From contig NZ_SSBI01000001.1 in the NCBI RefSeq assembly GCF_004795015.1, forward strand, positions 240,798 to 304,797: DNA of 64,000 nucleotides. The letters are read 5' to 3'. The notes beneath the pieces were generated by a model. That model worked only from the letters and a program-made list of their open reading frames with translations, had not been told where the DNA came from and made no database searches. This DNA comes from Streptomyces sp. A1277 (lineage in GTDB: Bacteria; Actinomycetota; Actinomycetes; Streptomycetales; Streptomycetaceae). Both the position numbers and the translations under genes were made by a program. Shown here in pieces: positions 54,043 through 63,234 of the stretch (the stretch's first letter is position 1; each line of letters begins with the position of its first letter).

Positions 54043-55020
54043 ATGAGCAGGACCTCACGTATGGCCGGCGCGGTCATCGGCGTCATCGCGCTGGCGGGCT
54101 CGCTCGCCGCCTGCGGCGGAGACAGCCTGGAGAAGGACAAGGGCGCCCCGGCCGGGGACAAGGACTCCGGCAAGAAGGGGTCGCTCGTCGTCGGCGCCGC
54201 GGCCTTCACCGAGTCCAAGGTGCTCGCCGAGCTGTACGCGCAGATACTCGGCGACGCCGGATACAGCACCTCGGTCACCACGGTGAAGAACCGTGAACTC
54301 TACGAACCCTCGCTCGAGAAGGGCGAGATCGACGTCGTACCGGAATACGCGGCGACGATCGCCGAATTCCTCAACGCCAAGGTGAACGGGGCGAAGGCCG
54401 CCGAGTCGAAGCCGGTCGCCTCGGGCGACACCGCCGCGACCGTCGCCGCCCTGAAGAAGCTCGCCGAACCGCGCGGACTGAAGGTGCTGCCGGCCGGGAA
54501 GGCCGTCGACCAGAACGCCTTCGCGGTCACCAAGGAATTCGCCGGCAAGCACAAGCTGAAGAGCCTTTCGGATCTCGGCGCCGCCAAGGTCGGAGTCAAG
54601 GTCGCGGCGGGCGACGAGTGCGAGGTGCGGCCGTTCTGCGCGCCCGGGCTCAAGAAGACGTACGGCATCGACGTCACCGGAATCGACCCCAAGGGCGTCG
54701 GCACCCCGCAGTCCAAGCAGGCGGTCAAGGACGGCAAGGACCAGCTCGTTCTCACCACCACCACCGACGCGGTGCTGGACACCTACGACCTGGTGTTCCT
54801 GGACGACGACAAGAAGCTCCAGAACGCCGACAACGTCCTTCCGGTCCTCAACGCCAAGGACGCCGGCGCTCAGGACATCGCCGACGCACTAGGCAGGCTC
54901 ACCGGCGCACTCACCACCGAAGACCTCGCGCAACTGAACCGCAAGGTCGACGCCGAGCGCGCCAAGCCCGCCGATGTGGCCCGCGAATACCTGCGGTCGA
55001 AGGGGCTGGTCAAGAAGTAG
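54043..55020 (+). CDS. Glycine betaine/choline-type substrate-binding lipoprotein (OpuCC-like)
   Basis: A 325-residue lipoprotein. The lipobox is LAAC with Cys24. After a Lys/Asp-rich tether, the binding fold begins SLVVGAAAFTESKVLAELYA and continues GDAGYSTSVTTVKNRELYEP and GEIDVVPEYAATIAEFL, all diagnostic for the OpuAC/QAT family. It delivers quaternary ammonium osmoprotectants to the permeases encoded upstream. ATG at 54043 follows ggagaag. Confidence 0.9.
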   Translation: MSRTSRMAGAVIGVIALAGSLAACGGDSLEKDKGAPAGDKDSGKKGSLVVGAAAFTESKVLAELYAQILGDAGYSTSVTTVKNRELYEPSLEKGEIDVVPEYAATIAEFLNAKVNGAKAAESKPVASGDTAATVAALKKLAEPRGLKVLPAGKAVDQNAFAVTKEFAGKHKLKSLSDLGAAKVGVKVAAGDECEVRPFCAPGLKKTYGIDVTGIDPKGVGTPQSKQAVKDGKDQLVLTTTTDAVLDTYDLVFLDDDKKLQNADNVLPVLNAKDAGAQDIADALGRLTGALTTEDLAQLNRKVDAERAKPADVAREYLRSKGLVKK

Positions 55021-55125
55021 CGCGGGTCCCCGGAGAAGGGGATTCGGGGGCCGCCGGGTAACTTGCGGGGCACAGATTGCCGGGCGGCTCCCCAAGTCCG
55101 CCGTACACACGGTAAATTTCGGGCC

Positions 55126-56157
55126 ATGCCACGTGGACGCCATCGCCATTCGCCACCACTGCACAGAATCCTTCCGCCTTCGGCAGTCGCCGGAGCCTCG
55201 GCCGCCTGTGCGGCAGGCGCCTGGCTGCTCGCCGACCCCCTGGTCCTGCGCGTGCTGGTCGCGGCCGCCGCGGCCGCCGCCGTCACCGGCGCGGTCCTGA
55301 TGCGCGGCTGGGACCGCGAGGCGGGCCGCCGCGTCGCCGAGCTGACGCGGGCCCGCGCCAGCGACGAGTGGCGCGCCGAGGAGCGCGTGGCGGAGCTGGA
55401 AGCGGATCTGGAGGAGTCGCGCGAGCTGCGCGCCCGCCTGGATACGAAGCTGCGCCGCAAGCGCGTGGAGCTCGCCGGGCTGCGGGGCGAGCACGCCGCG
55501 CTGCTGCGGCGGTACGCCAACGCCGAGACCGAGCGCGCCAGCGTCCTGGAGAGCCGTCGGCAGCTCGCCATCGAGGCGTCCGCCCCGGCCCGCGAACTGC
55601 CCGCCGCGCGCAGCACCCCGACCCCGGACGCGTACGCCCGCGCCGCCCGCGCGCTGGCCGACCTCCCGCGCAACGCCGCGCTCCAGGAGGCCCGGCGCAC
55701 CGCCGAGACCGCCGGGCGGCGGGATCTCGCGCAGCGGGTCCGGGAGACCGAGGAGCCGCAGGGCAAGCACGCGGCGGCCGAGGCGCCCGGGGGCGGTGCC
55801 GGGGCCGGCGCGGGTCAGGAGCACCGCACGCCCGGCGCGCTGCCCGCGGCCCGGCCCGCCGGTGAACTGCCCGCCGCGCGCCCGGTGCCGGCCGCCAGCG
55901 CGGTCGTCCCGTACTCCGCGTCCCGCCGGCACCTGGTGCCGCAGGGCAGCTTCGACTTCTTCGGTACGCAGAAGGCGCACGCCGCGATCGAGTCCGTGCA
56001 GAACGAGGACCTGGCCGACGTGGTGGGCGAGGAAGCGCTCGCCGCGCACCGCTCGGGCACGGCGGAGAACCGGGCCGTCGGCAAGGTCATCGACCTCACC
56101 GCGCACGACGAGACGGAGCAGCTGGACGTGGCCCAGCTGCGCAGCGCGATCTCGTAA
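55126..56157 (+). CDS. Membrane-anchored coiled-coil protein, function unknown
   Basis: A 343-residue protein. After a basic His/Arg/Pro-rich N-terminus, two hydrophobic segments (about 20-37 and 40-59) anchor it. Residues about 65-150 are strongly heptad-like coiled coil (RVAELEADLEESRELRARLD). Then an Ala/Pro-rich region has recurring (G/A)ELPAARP motifs. The C-terminal 70 residues (FDFFGTQKAHAAIESVQNED) are more conserved-looking and may be a docking region. I do not recognise the family. No clear ribosome site precedes the ATG. It ends at a strong convergent hairpin before nuoD. Confidence 0.7.
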   Translation: MPRGRHRHSPPLHRILPPSAVAGASAACAAGAWLLADPLVLRVLVAAAAAAAVTGAVLMRGWDREAGRRVAELTRARASDEWRAEERVAELEADLEESRELRARLDTKLRRKRVELAGLRGEHAALLRRYANAETERASVLESRRQLAIEASAPARELPAARSTPTPDAYARAARALADLPRNAALQEARRTAETAGRRDLAQRVRETEEPQGKHAAAEAPGGGAGAGAGQEHRTPGALPAARPAGELPAARPVPAASAVVPYSASRRHLVPQGSFDFFGTQKAHAAIESVQNEDLADVVGEEALAAHRSGTAENRAVGKVIDLTAHDETEQLDVAQLRSAIS

Positions 56158-56186
56158 CGGCACAGCGAGCACAGAGCGAATGGCAT

Positions 56187-56223
56187 GACGGCCGCCGCCC
56201 CGGACTCCGGGGCGGCGGCCGTC
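56187..56223. terminator. 17-bp perfect hairpin, convergent terminator
   Basis: GACGGCCGCCGCCCCGG and CCGGGGCGGCGGCCGTC pair perfectly over a 3-base ACT loop, between the coiled-coil gene stop and the convergent nuoD stop. Confidence 0.85.
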
Positions 56224-56244
56224 GCATGTCGTGCGCGCCGCCCG

Positions 56245-57387
56245 CTACTTGTCGATGTCGCCGACGACGAAGAACAGCGAGCCCAGGATCGCCACCATGT
56301 CGGCGACCAGCGTGCCCGGCAGCAGTTCGGTGAGCGCCTGGATGTTGTTGAACGAGGCGGAGCGCAGCTTCAGCCGGTACGGGGTCTTCTCGCCCTTGGA
56401 GACCAGGTAGTAGCCGTTGACGCCGAGCGGGTTCTCGGTCCAGGCGTAGGTGTGGCCCTCGGGGGCCTTCAGGACCTTGGGCAGCCGCTGGTTGACGGGC
56501 CCCGGCGCCAGGTCCGCCAGCCGGTCCAGGCAGGCGTCGGCGAGGTCCAGGGCGTTGTGCGTCTGCTCCAGCAGGCATTCGAACCGGGCCAGGCAGTCGC
56601 CCTCGGTCCGGGTGACGACCTTCAGGGTGTCCTGGAGCTCCCCGTACGCGAGGTACGGCTCGTCGCGCCGCAGGTCGAAGTCGACGCCCGAGGCACGGGC
56701 GATCGGCCCGGACACCCCGTACGCGTGCACCGCTTCGGCCGAGAGCACGCCCACCGCGCGGGTGCGGGCCCGGAAGATCTCGTTGCCGAGGACCAGTCCG
56801 TCGTACACGTCCATCCGGGAGCGGACCGAGGCGACGGCGTCCCGGGCGCGGCCGGGCCAGCCCGCCGGCAGGTCCTCCTTCAGGCCCCCCACCCGGTTGA
56901 ACATGTAGTGCATCCGGCCGCCGGAGACCTCCTCCATCACGGCCTGAAGCTCCTCGCGCTCGCGGAACGCGTGGAACACCGGGGTGATCCCGCCGAGTTC
57001 CAGCGGGTAGGAGCCGAGGAACATCAGGTGATTGAGGACCCGGTTCAGCTCGGCGAGCAGGGTGCGGGTCCAGACCGCGCGCTCGGGGACCTCCATGCCG
57101 AGCATGCGCTCGACGGCCATCACGACGCCCAGCTCGTTGGAGAACGCGGACAGCCAGTCGTGGCGGTTGGCGAGCATGATGATCTGGCGGTAGTCGCGGG
57201 CCTCGAAGAGCTTCTCCGCGCCGCGGTGCATGTAGCCGATGACCGGTTCGGCGTGCTGGATGCGCTCGCCGTCCAGGACGATGCGCAGGCGGAGCACGCC
57301 GTGCGTGGAGGGGTGCTGCGGGCCGATGTTGAGCACCATGTCGGTGCTTTCCGCTGCGCCGCCGATGCCGACTGTCGTCTCCGTCAT
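56245..57387 (-). CDS. nuoD: Orphan NADH-quinone oxidoreductase subunit D-like protein
   Basis: A 380-residue homologue of complex I 49-kDa/NuoD. Signatures are [18 protein letters not shown] (19-36), [20 protein letters not shown] (51-70) and the C-terminal [12 protein letters not shown]. It is encoded without the other nuo genes, so it is a second, stand-alone copy. The next gene on the same strand is a MidA/NDUFAF7-type methyltransferase, whose human relative methylates an arginine in this very subunit. Whether the protein enters complex I, replaces NuoD or has another role is unknown. ATG at 57387 begins the NuoD-like domain; the longer frame runs through the methyltransferase gene's antisense reading. 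Confidence 0.88.
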   Translation of the reverse strand: MTETTVGIGGAAESTDMVLNIGPQHPSTHGVLRLRIVLDGERIQHAEPVIGYMHRGAEKLFEARDYRQIIMLANRHDWLSAFSNELGVVMAVERMLGMEVPERAVWTRTLLAELNRVLNHLMFLGSYPLELGGITPVFHAFREREELQAVMEEVSGGRMHYMFNRVGGLKEDLPAGWPGRARDAVASVRSRMDVYDGLVLGNEIFRARTRAVGVLSAEAVHAYGVSGPIARASGVDFDLRRDEPYLAYGELQDTLKVVTRTEGDCLARFECLLEQTHNALDLADACLDRLADLAPGPVNQRLPKVLKAPEGHTYAWTENPLGVNGYYLVSKGEKTPYRLKLRSASFNNIQALTELLPGTLVADMVAILGSLFFVVGDIDK

Positions 57388-57443
57388 GCGGCCAGTATTC
57401 CTTGCGTGCCGCCTCCACAGGGCTCCGCCCCGGACCCCGCTCC

Positions 57444-58427
57444 TCAGTCGCCGGAGGGGCTCGTTCTCTGCGTCAGCCAGCCGAAGTCGCCCAGGCCGCC
57501 CCGCGCCGTGAGTTCCGCCGCCTCGCCCGCCGAGGACAGTGCGCGGACATACGCGGCCGGGTCCGTCGATGCCAGCGACAGGGGCGGGCGCCCGCCGTCG
57601 ATGCCGAGGGCCGCCAGCGCCTCGCGCTGGGGGCGCAGCTCCGCGTCCGCCCCGCCCGCCGCCGCGCAGGCGTCCAGGGCCACGTGGGCGGTGAGGTCGC
57701 AGCTGCCGTCCGGCACCGGCCGCACCTCGCGGCCCGCCCGGAAGCCGGTGAGCGTCCCGTACGGCGGGCGTTGTCCGCGTACGTGCGTGTAGTCCACCGC
57801 CACCGCGAGCCCGGCCGACAGGGTGGAGACCGCGTCCGCCCACGCCTCGTCGCGGGGGCGGCCGATCTCCGCCCGGCTGCCGGGGCCCGCCGGAGGCCAC
57901 CAGTCCCGCAGCCACGCCGCGTCCGCCCCGGCCACCGGCTCGCCCAGCCGCTCCGAGCCGTCCGAGGTGCGCACCTCGACGTACCGGTCGACGCCCTCGG
58001 GGTCCGTCTCGGCGACCGGCAGCGGCACGTTGTCCAGCCACTCGTTGGCGAACAGCAGCCCCCGCACCCCGCGCGGCGGCCTCGCGCACCACCGCACGCG
58101 CGGGTCCAGCTCCTCGGGGCGGGCGGCGAGTTCGACGGCGTACGCCCGTACCGTGAGGTCCGCGCCGCCCTCGGCCGGGAGCGCCGCGAGCACGCCCGTC
58201 ACCAGCTCGCCGCGCCCCGCGCCCATGTCGACCAGGTCCACGTCCGTCGTGCCGAGGTCCGCCGCCGTCGCGACCAGCAGCCGGGCGACGGCGGCGGCGA
58301 ACAGCGGCGAGGCGTGCACCGAGGTACGGAAGTGGCCCGCAGGGCCCTCGGGGCGCCGGTAGAAGCCCTCGTCGCCGTAGAGCGCGGTCTCGGCCGCCTC
58401 CTGCCACCCACGCCACTCATCCGTCAC
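57444..58427 (-). CDS. SAM-dependent methyltransferase, MidA/NDUFAF7 (DUF185) type
   Basis: A 327-residue class I methyltransferase. The SAM loop is [12 protein letters not shown] (65-76), and [13 protein letters not shown] is the DUF185 signature region after it. GTG at 58427 ([12 protein letters not shown]) has GGGAG upstream; a GTG five codons earlier is possible. Human NDUFAF7 symmetrically dimethylates an arginine of NDUFS2, the NuoD homologue. The gene lies 56 bp upstream of the orphan nuoD and is probably co-transcribed with it, which supports an enzyme-substrate pair. Confidence 0.85.
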   Translation of the reverse strand: MTDEWRGWQEAAETALYGDEGFYRRPEGPAGHFRTSVHASPLFAAAVARLLVATAADLGTTDVDLVDMGAGRGELVTGVLAALPAEGGADLTVRAYAVELAARPEELDPRVRWCARPPRGVRGLLFANEWLDNVPLPVAETDPEGVDRYVEVRTSDGSERLGEPVAGADAAWLRDWWPPAGPGSRAEIGRPRDEAWADAVSTLSAGLAVAVDYTHVRGQRPPYGTLTGFRAGREVRPVPDGSCDLTAHVALDACAAAGGADAELRPQREALAALGIDGGRPPLSLASTDPAAYVRALSSAGEAAELTARGGLGDFGWLTQRTSPSGD

Positions 58428-58522
58428 GCTCCCAGTCTCCACCTTGGGGAGTACGGTCCCGGGACCCGGATCGCCCCTTCGGCTGACCCCGGCACCCCTC
58501 GGCCTTCCCTACGCTGGGTTAC

Positions 58523-59737
58523 GTGCAGCGCCTCTACGATTTCATCCGCAGACACCCGACGGGCGTCGACAGTTTCTGGGCTGTCTTCCTCCTCGGGCTC
58601 TCCGGCATGACCATCGTGGTGGGCGACGCCGGGCGCGGCGGCCCCATGGAACGCTTCGCCGTCGTGCCGGTCGTCATCGGTCTCTGCCTCGTCGTCGCCC
58701 TGCGCCGGCGCGCACCCGAGAAGATGCTGCTGCTCGCCATCGCGATGGGCGTCGCCCAGTTGCTCTTCGGCGTCCGGCCGACCGTCGCGAACTTCGCCAT
58801 GTTGGTGATCACCTTCACGGTGGCCACCGTCGGCGAGCGCTGGGCCTCCCGGCTCGCCCTGGCGTGCAGCCTGGGCGCGGCCACGCTCTCCCAGCTCCGC
58901 TGGCCGAACGACCAGGGGGAGCCGCGCAGCTGGGCGCAGACCGTGTTCGTCGTCGTCGTGATGACCGTGCCGTTCGTGCTGGCCTGGGTGCTCGGTGACT
59001 CGATGCGGACCCGGCGGGCCTACTTCGACCAGCTGGAGGAGCGGGCGGCCCGTCTGGAGCGGGAGCGCGAGGCGCAGTCGAAGGTGGCGGTGGCCGCCGA
59101 GCGCGCCCGTATCGCCCGCGAGCTGCACGATGTCGTCGCGCACAACGTCTCGGTGATGGTGGTGCAGGCGGACGGCGCCGCCTACGTCATGGACGCGGCG
59201 CCCGACCAGGCCCGGCAGGCGCTGGAGACCATCTCCGGCACCGGCAGGCAGGCGCTCGCGGAGATGCGGCGGCTGCTCGGGGTGCTGCGCACGGGGGACG
59301 CGCAGGAGGGCGGGGAGTACGTCCCGCAGCCCGACGTCGAGCAGATCGAGGAACTGATCGACCAGGTCAGGGCGGCCGGCCTGGCCGTGGACTTCAAGGT
59401 CGAGGGCACCGCCCGCCCGCTGCCCAGCGGCGTCGAGCTGACCGCGTACCGCATCGTGCAGGAGGCCCTGACCAACACGCGCAAGCACGGCGGCCCGCAC
59501 GCCGGGGCCAGTGTGCGGCTGGTCTACTTCGACGACGGGCTCGGCCTGCTCGTGGAGGACGACGGCCGGGGCGCGGCGCACGAGCTGTACGAGGACGGCG
59601 GGGCCGACGGAGCCGGGCACGGCATGATCGGTATGCGCGAACGGGTCGGCATGGTCGGCGGCACACTGGACGCCGGGCCGCGCCCCGGCGGAGGATTCCG
59701 GATCAGCGCGCTGCTGCCGCTCAAGGCCGCCGAATAG
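58523..59737 (+). CDS. NarL-type sensor histidine kinase
   Basis: A 404-residue two-component kinase. Four or five membrane helices (about 15-160) form a sensor without a large extracytoplasmic domain. A coiled segment leads to the HisKA_3 box with His202 in RIARELHDVVAHNVSVMV. The HATPase domain follows, with ALTNTRKHGG as the N-box and GMIGMRERVGMVGG near the end. GTG start. The response regulator gene follows after 46 bp. The signal is unknown. Confidence 0.9.
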   Translation: MQRLYDFIRRHPTGVDSFWAVFLLGLSGMTIVVGDAGRGGPMERFAVVPVVIGLCLVVALRRRAPEKMLLLAIAMGVAQLLFGVRPTVANFAMLVITFTVATVGERWASRLALACSLGAATLSQLRWPNDQGEPRSWAQTVFVVVVMTVPFVLAWVLGDSMRTRRAYFDQLEERAARLEREREAQSKVAVAAERARIARELHDVVAHNVSVMVVQADGAAYVMDAAPDQARQALETISGTGRQALAEMRRLLGVLRTGDAQEGGEYVPQPDVEQIEELIDQVRAAGLAVDFKVEGTARPLPSGVELTAYRIVQEALTNTRKHGGPHAGASVRLVYFDDGLGLLVEDDGRGAAHELYEDGGADGAGHGMIGMRERVGMVGGTLDAGPRPGGGFRISALLPLKAAE

Positions 59738-59783
59738 AGCCTGACGTCCGCCCAACACGAATAAGAGGAGACAAGGGACCCCC

Positions 59784-60458
59784 ATGGCGATCCGCGTGAT
59801 GCTCGTCGACGACCAGGTGCTGCTGCGCACCGGCTTCCGGATGGTGCTCGCGGCGCAGCCCGACATGGAGGTGGTCGCCGAGGCCGGGGACGGCGCGGAG
59901 GCGATCGAGGTCCTGCGCTCCACCGCGGTGGACGTGGTGCTGATGGACGTACGCATGCCGAAGCTGGACGGCGTCGAGGCCACCAGCCGCATCTGCGCGC
60001 AGCCCGATCCGCCGAAGGTGCTGATCCTGACGACGTTCGACCTGGACGAGTACGCGTTCTCCGGTCTGAAGGCCGGGGCCAGCGGTTTCATGCTGAAGGA
60101 CGTGCCGCCGGGCGAGCTGCTCGCCGCGATCCGCTCCGTGCACAGCGGGGACGCGGTCGTCGCCCCGTCCACCACCCGCCGGCTGCTCGACCGGTTCTCG
60201 CCGATGCTGCCCAGCGGCAACCCCGAACCGCAGCACAAGGACGTCGCCAGGCTCACCGAACGCGAACGCGAGGTGATGCTGCTGGTCGCCCAGGGACTGT
60301 CGAACGGCGAGATCGCGGGGCGCCTGGTGCTCTCCGAGGCGACCGTGAAGACGCACGTCGGCCGCATCCTGACGAAGCTGTCCCTGCGCGACCGGGTGCA
60401 GGTCGTCGTCCTCGCGTACGAGACGGGCCTGGTGCGCGCCGGCGGCGGCGCGGGCTGA
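59784..60458 (+). CDS. NarL/LuxR-type response regulator
   Basis: A 224-residue regulator. The receiver domain has the phospho-acceptor Asp55 in VVLMDVRMPKLDG, with the acidic pair in MLVDDQV and Lys in FMLKDVPP. The LuxR helix-turn-helix is at about 155-215 (LTEREREVMLLVAQGLSNGE then EATVKTHVGRILTKL). It is the partner of the kinase encoded just upstream; the ATG follows aagaggag. Confidence 0.93.
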   Translation: MAIRVMLVDDQVLLRTGFRMVLAAQPDMEVVAEAGDGAEAIEVLRSTAVDVVLMDVRMPKLDGVEATSRICAQPDPPKVLILTTFDLDEYAFSGLKAGASGFMLKDVPPGELLAAIRSVHSGDAVVAPSTTRRLLDRFSPMLPSGNPEPQHKDVARLTEREREVMLLVAQGLSNGEIAGRLVLSEATVKTHVGRILTKLSLRDRVQVVVLAYETGLVRAGGGAG

Positions 60459-60491
60459 GCCGGCGCGAGGGCCGCTCAGCGCAGGATTTCC

Positions 60492-60650
60492 CTCCAGGCC
60501 CGTGGCGGTGGCCGTCGTCCAGCCGTGCACCCCCGGGTGGTGCCCCGGCTCGGAGAGCGCGTGCGGGGCGACCCCCGGCTCGACGAGCGGGGAGGTCGCG
60601 AAGACGATGCGGGCGGGGTCGAGCCCCGCGATGTCGATGGTCACGCTCAC
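60492..60650 (-). pseudogene. 5' remnant of a winged-helix/ArsR-like regulator gene
   Basis: The first 53 codons read MSVTIDIAGLDPARIVFATS, then GVAPHALSEPGHHPGVHGWT, which I recognise as the N-terminus of a Streptomyces ArsR-like (DUF5937-type) regulator of over 300 residues. After about 60492 the frame loses all resemblance and runs antisense through the response regulator gene. Only the start of the gene survives, so a deletion has removed the rest. Recognition is from memory of the family. Confidence 0.6.
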
Positions 60651-60756
60651 CCGTCCATGGTGCCGGGCGGGTGCGCCGGCCCGGCCGCCGGTTGACGGCG
60701 TACGTCAAACGGCGGCCGGGCGCGGGCGGCGGGACACCGCCGGGGCCGGCCCCCTG

Positions 60757-61968
60757 TCACCCCTTGCGGGGCACCCGGTCCAGGAAGTCGGCCAGCGCCC
60801 GGTGGACGTCCTCGGCCGTCCACTCCAGCCCCGCCTCACCCACGGTCACCTCCGTGAACGCCACCCCGGGCGCACCGGCCCCCGGCGTGAACCAGCGGCG
60901 GAAGAGCACCACGCCGGTCTCCTCCGCCTGCCGCACCGACGCCTCCGTCAGCACGTCCGCCTCGTAGGGCAGCCACACCTGGAACTGGTGGGTGTGCGGC
61001 GGCTCCGGATGCACCCGGGACCAGCCCGCGTCGGCCTTCGCGAACCCCTCGGCCAGGGCGCCGGCCACGAGCTTCGCGTGCGCCGCGTACGCGGGCAGGT
61101 TCGGCAGCTCCCGGTCCAGGCCGGCCAGGGCCGCGACCGCCGCCGGGAACTGCTGGAAGAGCTGACCGCCGTACCGGTGCCGCCAGGTGCGGGCCTCCTC
61201 GACGAGCGAGGCGGAACCGGCGAGCGCCGCCCCGGAGATGCCGCCCACCGACTTGTAGAACGACACGTACACGCTGTCCGCGAGCGCGGCGATCTCCGGC
61301 AGCCCGCGCCCGAAGTGCGTGGCGCACTCCCAGAGCCGGGCCCCGTCGAAGTGGACCACCGCTTCGCGGTCGCGCGCGGCGGCGACCACGGCCTCCAGCT
61401 CCTCCCAGGTGGGCAGCACGAAGCCCGCGTCCCGCAGCGGCAGCTCCAGCATCAGCGTGCCGAACGGCTCCGGGAAGTCGCGGACCTCCTCGGCGGTGGG
61501 CAGCCTCGGGGCGGTCGTCGGGTGGACGGTGCGCAGCCCGCTCACCGCCCCCAGCGCGCCGCCCTCGTGCATCTCCGGGTGGGCGAGCGGGTGCAGCGCC
61601 ACCGCGTGGTTGCCGGTGCGGGCGGCCCAGCAGCGCAGCGCGACCTGCTGGGCCATCGTCCCGCTCGGGAAGAACGCGGCGGCCTCCGTGCCCAGCAGGC
61701 CGGCGACCCGCTCCTCCAGCTCGGTGACCACGCCGTCCCCGTAGATGTCGGCCGGGCGGCCGGTGTCGGTGACCGTCGCCGCGTCCGCCGTCAGGGCGGC
61801 CAGCTGCTCCCCGAGCGTGAGGTCCTGCGGGAGGCGGGAAAGGCTGCGCCCGGCCTGCCGCCAGGCGGTGAGGCGGCGCAGCCGCTGGGCCTCGTCGGCC
61901 CCGTCCGCGGCCCCCTCCGCCGCTTCGTCCGCCGCCTCGTCCGTCACCTGCGTGTTCGTGTCTGCCAT
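60757..61968 (-). CDS. Threonine aldolase-like PLP enzyme (beta-eliminating lyase family)
   Basis: A 403-residue fold-type I PLP enzyme. The PLP lysine is Lys239 in [23 protein letters not shown] (206-214) holds the pyridine-binding Asp; [13 protein letters not shown] (99-111) is the phosphate-binding region. This resembles low-specificity L-threonine aldolases, but the lysine context FYKSVGG differs from the usual SKGLGAP, so the reaction may differ. A Glu/Asp/Ala-rich N-terminal stretch (about 8-28) is disordered-looking. The ATG at 61968 is the first plausible start. Confidence 0.8.
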   Translation of the reverse strand: MADTNTQVTDEAADEAAEGAADGADEAQRLRRLTAWRQAGRSLSRLPQDLTLGEQLAALTADAATVTDTGRPADIYGDGVVTELEERVAGLLGTEAAAFFPSGTMAQQVALRCWAARTGNHAVALHPLAHPEMHEGGALGAVSGLRTVHPTTAPRLPTAEEVRDFPEPFGTLMLELPLRDAGFVLPTWEELEAVVAAARDREAVVHFDGARLWECATHFGRGLPEIAALADSVYVSFYKSVGGISGAALAGSASLVEEARTWRHRYGGQLFQQFPAAVAALAGLDRELPNLPAYAAHAKLVAGALAEGFAKADAGWSRVHPEPPHTHQFQVWLPYEADVLTEASVRQAEETGVVLFRRWFTPGAGAPGVAFTEVTVGEAGLEWTAEDVHRALADFLDRVPRKG

Positions 61969-62157
61969 GGGACGATCATCACGCAGAACGCCGCCCCCGC
62001 CCACAGGGTTTCCCGGCGCCCCGGGCCCGTGACGGCCGCCGGGTGAGCGGAGTCTCCACAGCCTGTGGACAGCCGGGAGGGCGGATCGGGTGCTGGCGTA
62101 GCATGCAGAGGAATCGTCCGGTACCCCCCGCGGACTGGAACGGAAGGCCATCGCAGC

Positions 62158-63234
62158 GTGAACGCAACAGCTCCCAAGGACCCCCTCGACGCGAGGGACC
62201 GCCCCGCCCGGCTCACCGTAGGCGTGGTGGGGGCGGGCCGCGTCGGCCCCGCCCTGGCCGCGTCCCTGGCCCTCGCCGGGCACCGCCCGGTCGCCGTATC
62301 GGGTGTCTCCGACGCCTCGGTGCGACGGGCGGCGGCCCTGTTGCCCGACGTCCCCCTCGTGACGCCCGCCGAGGTCCTCGCGCGCGCCGAGCTCGTCCTG
62401 CTGACCGTCCCCGACGACGCCCTCCCCGCGCTGGTCGAGGGCCTGGCCGAGACCGGCGCGGTCCGGCCCGGACAGCTCCTCGTCCACACCTCGGGGCGGT
62501 ACGGGACGAAGGTGCTGGACCCCGCGCTGCGGGCCGGCGCCCTGCCGCTCGCCCTGCACCCCGCGATGACGTTCACCGGCACTTCCGTGGACGTCCAGCG
62601 GCTGGCCGGCTGCTCCTTCGGGGTCACCGCCCCCGAGCAGCTGAGGCTCGCCGCCGAGGCGCTGGTCATCGAGATGGGCGGCGAGCCGGAGTGGGTCGCG
62701 GAGGAATCCCGCCCGCTCTACCACGCGGCCCTCGCCCTCGGCGCGAACCACCTGGTCACGCTGGTCGCCCAGTCGATGGAGCTGCTGCGCACGGCCGGGG
62801 TCACCGCCCCCGACCGGATGCTCGGCCCCCTGCTCGGCGCCGCCCTGGACAACGCCCTGCGCTCCGGCGACGCGGCGCTCACCGGCCCGGTCGCGCGCGG
62901 CGACGCCGGCACGGTCGCCGCGCACATCGGGGAGCTGCGCGCCCACGCCCCGCAGACCGTCGCCGGGTACGTGGCGATGGCCCGCGCCACCGCCGACCGC
63001 GCCCTCGCCCACGGCCTGCTGAAGCCGGAGCTCGCCGAGGACCTGCTCGGCGTCCTGGCGGACGGCGGCGGAGCGCCGGGCGGTCGCGGCCCGGGTGGTT
63101 CCGGCGGGCCGGACGGCCCCGGCGGCGCGGACCCGTCCGGCAGTACCGGCACGGGAGGTTCCGGCGGGCCGGACGGCCCCGGCGGCGCGGACCCGTCCGG
63201 CAGTACCGGCACCGGACCGCTGGAGCCCCGATGA
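62158..63234 (+). CDS. Rossmann-fold/DUF2520 protein
   Basis: A 358-residue protein. The NAD(P) loop is [20 protein letters not shown], followed by a 6-phosphogluconate-dehydrogenase-like helical domain (DUF2520, about 150-300) with [11 protein letters not shown] and [14 protein letters not shown]. The tail has two copies of a 20-residue Gly/Pro/Asp/Ser repeat. Its stop overlaps the panC ATG by 4 bp (ATGA). That coupling, and its similarity in fold to ketopantoate reductases, suggest a role in pantothenate synthesis, which is unproven. GTG at 62158 is chosen as the start; the extra upstream frame is not conserved-looking. Confidence 0.82.
   Translation: MNATAPKDPLDARDRPARLTVGVVGAGRVGPALAASLALAGHRPVAVSGVSDASVRRAAALLPDVPLVTPAEVLARAELVLLTVPDDALPALVEGLAETGAVRPGQLLVHTSGRYGTKVLDPALRAGALPLALHPAMTFTGTSVDVQRLAGCSFGVTAPEQLRLAAEALVIEMGGEPEWVAEESRPLYHAALALGANHLVTLVAQSMELLRTAGVTAPDRMLGPLLGAALDNALRSGDAALTGPVARGDAGTVAAHIGELRAHAPQTVAGYVAMARATADRALAHGLLKPELAEDLLGVLADGGGAPGGRGPGGSGGPDGPGGADPSGSTGTGGSGGPDGPGGADPSGSTGTGPLEPR
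63097..63212 (+). repeat. 60-bp in-frame tandem repeat
   Basis: Bases 63097-63152 recur exactly at 63157-63212 (period 60), encoding two 20-residue Gly-rich units ([17 protein letters not shown] core) at the end of the DUF2520 protein. Confidence 0.9.
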
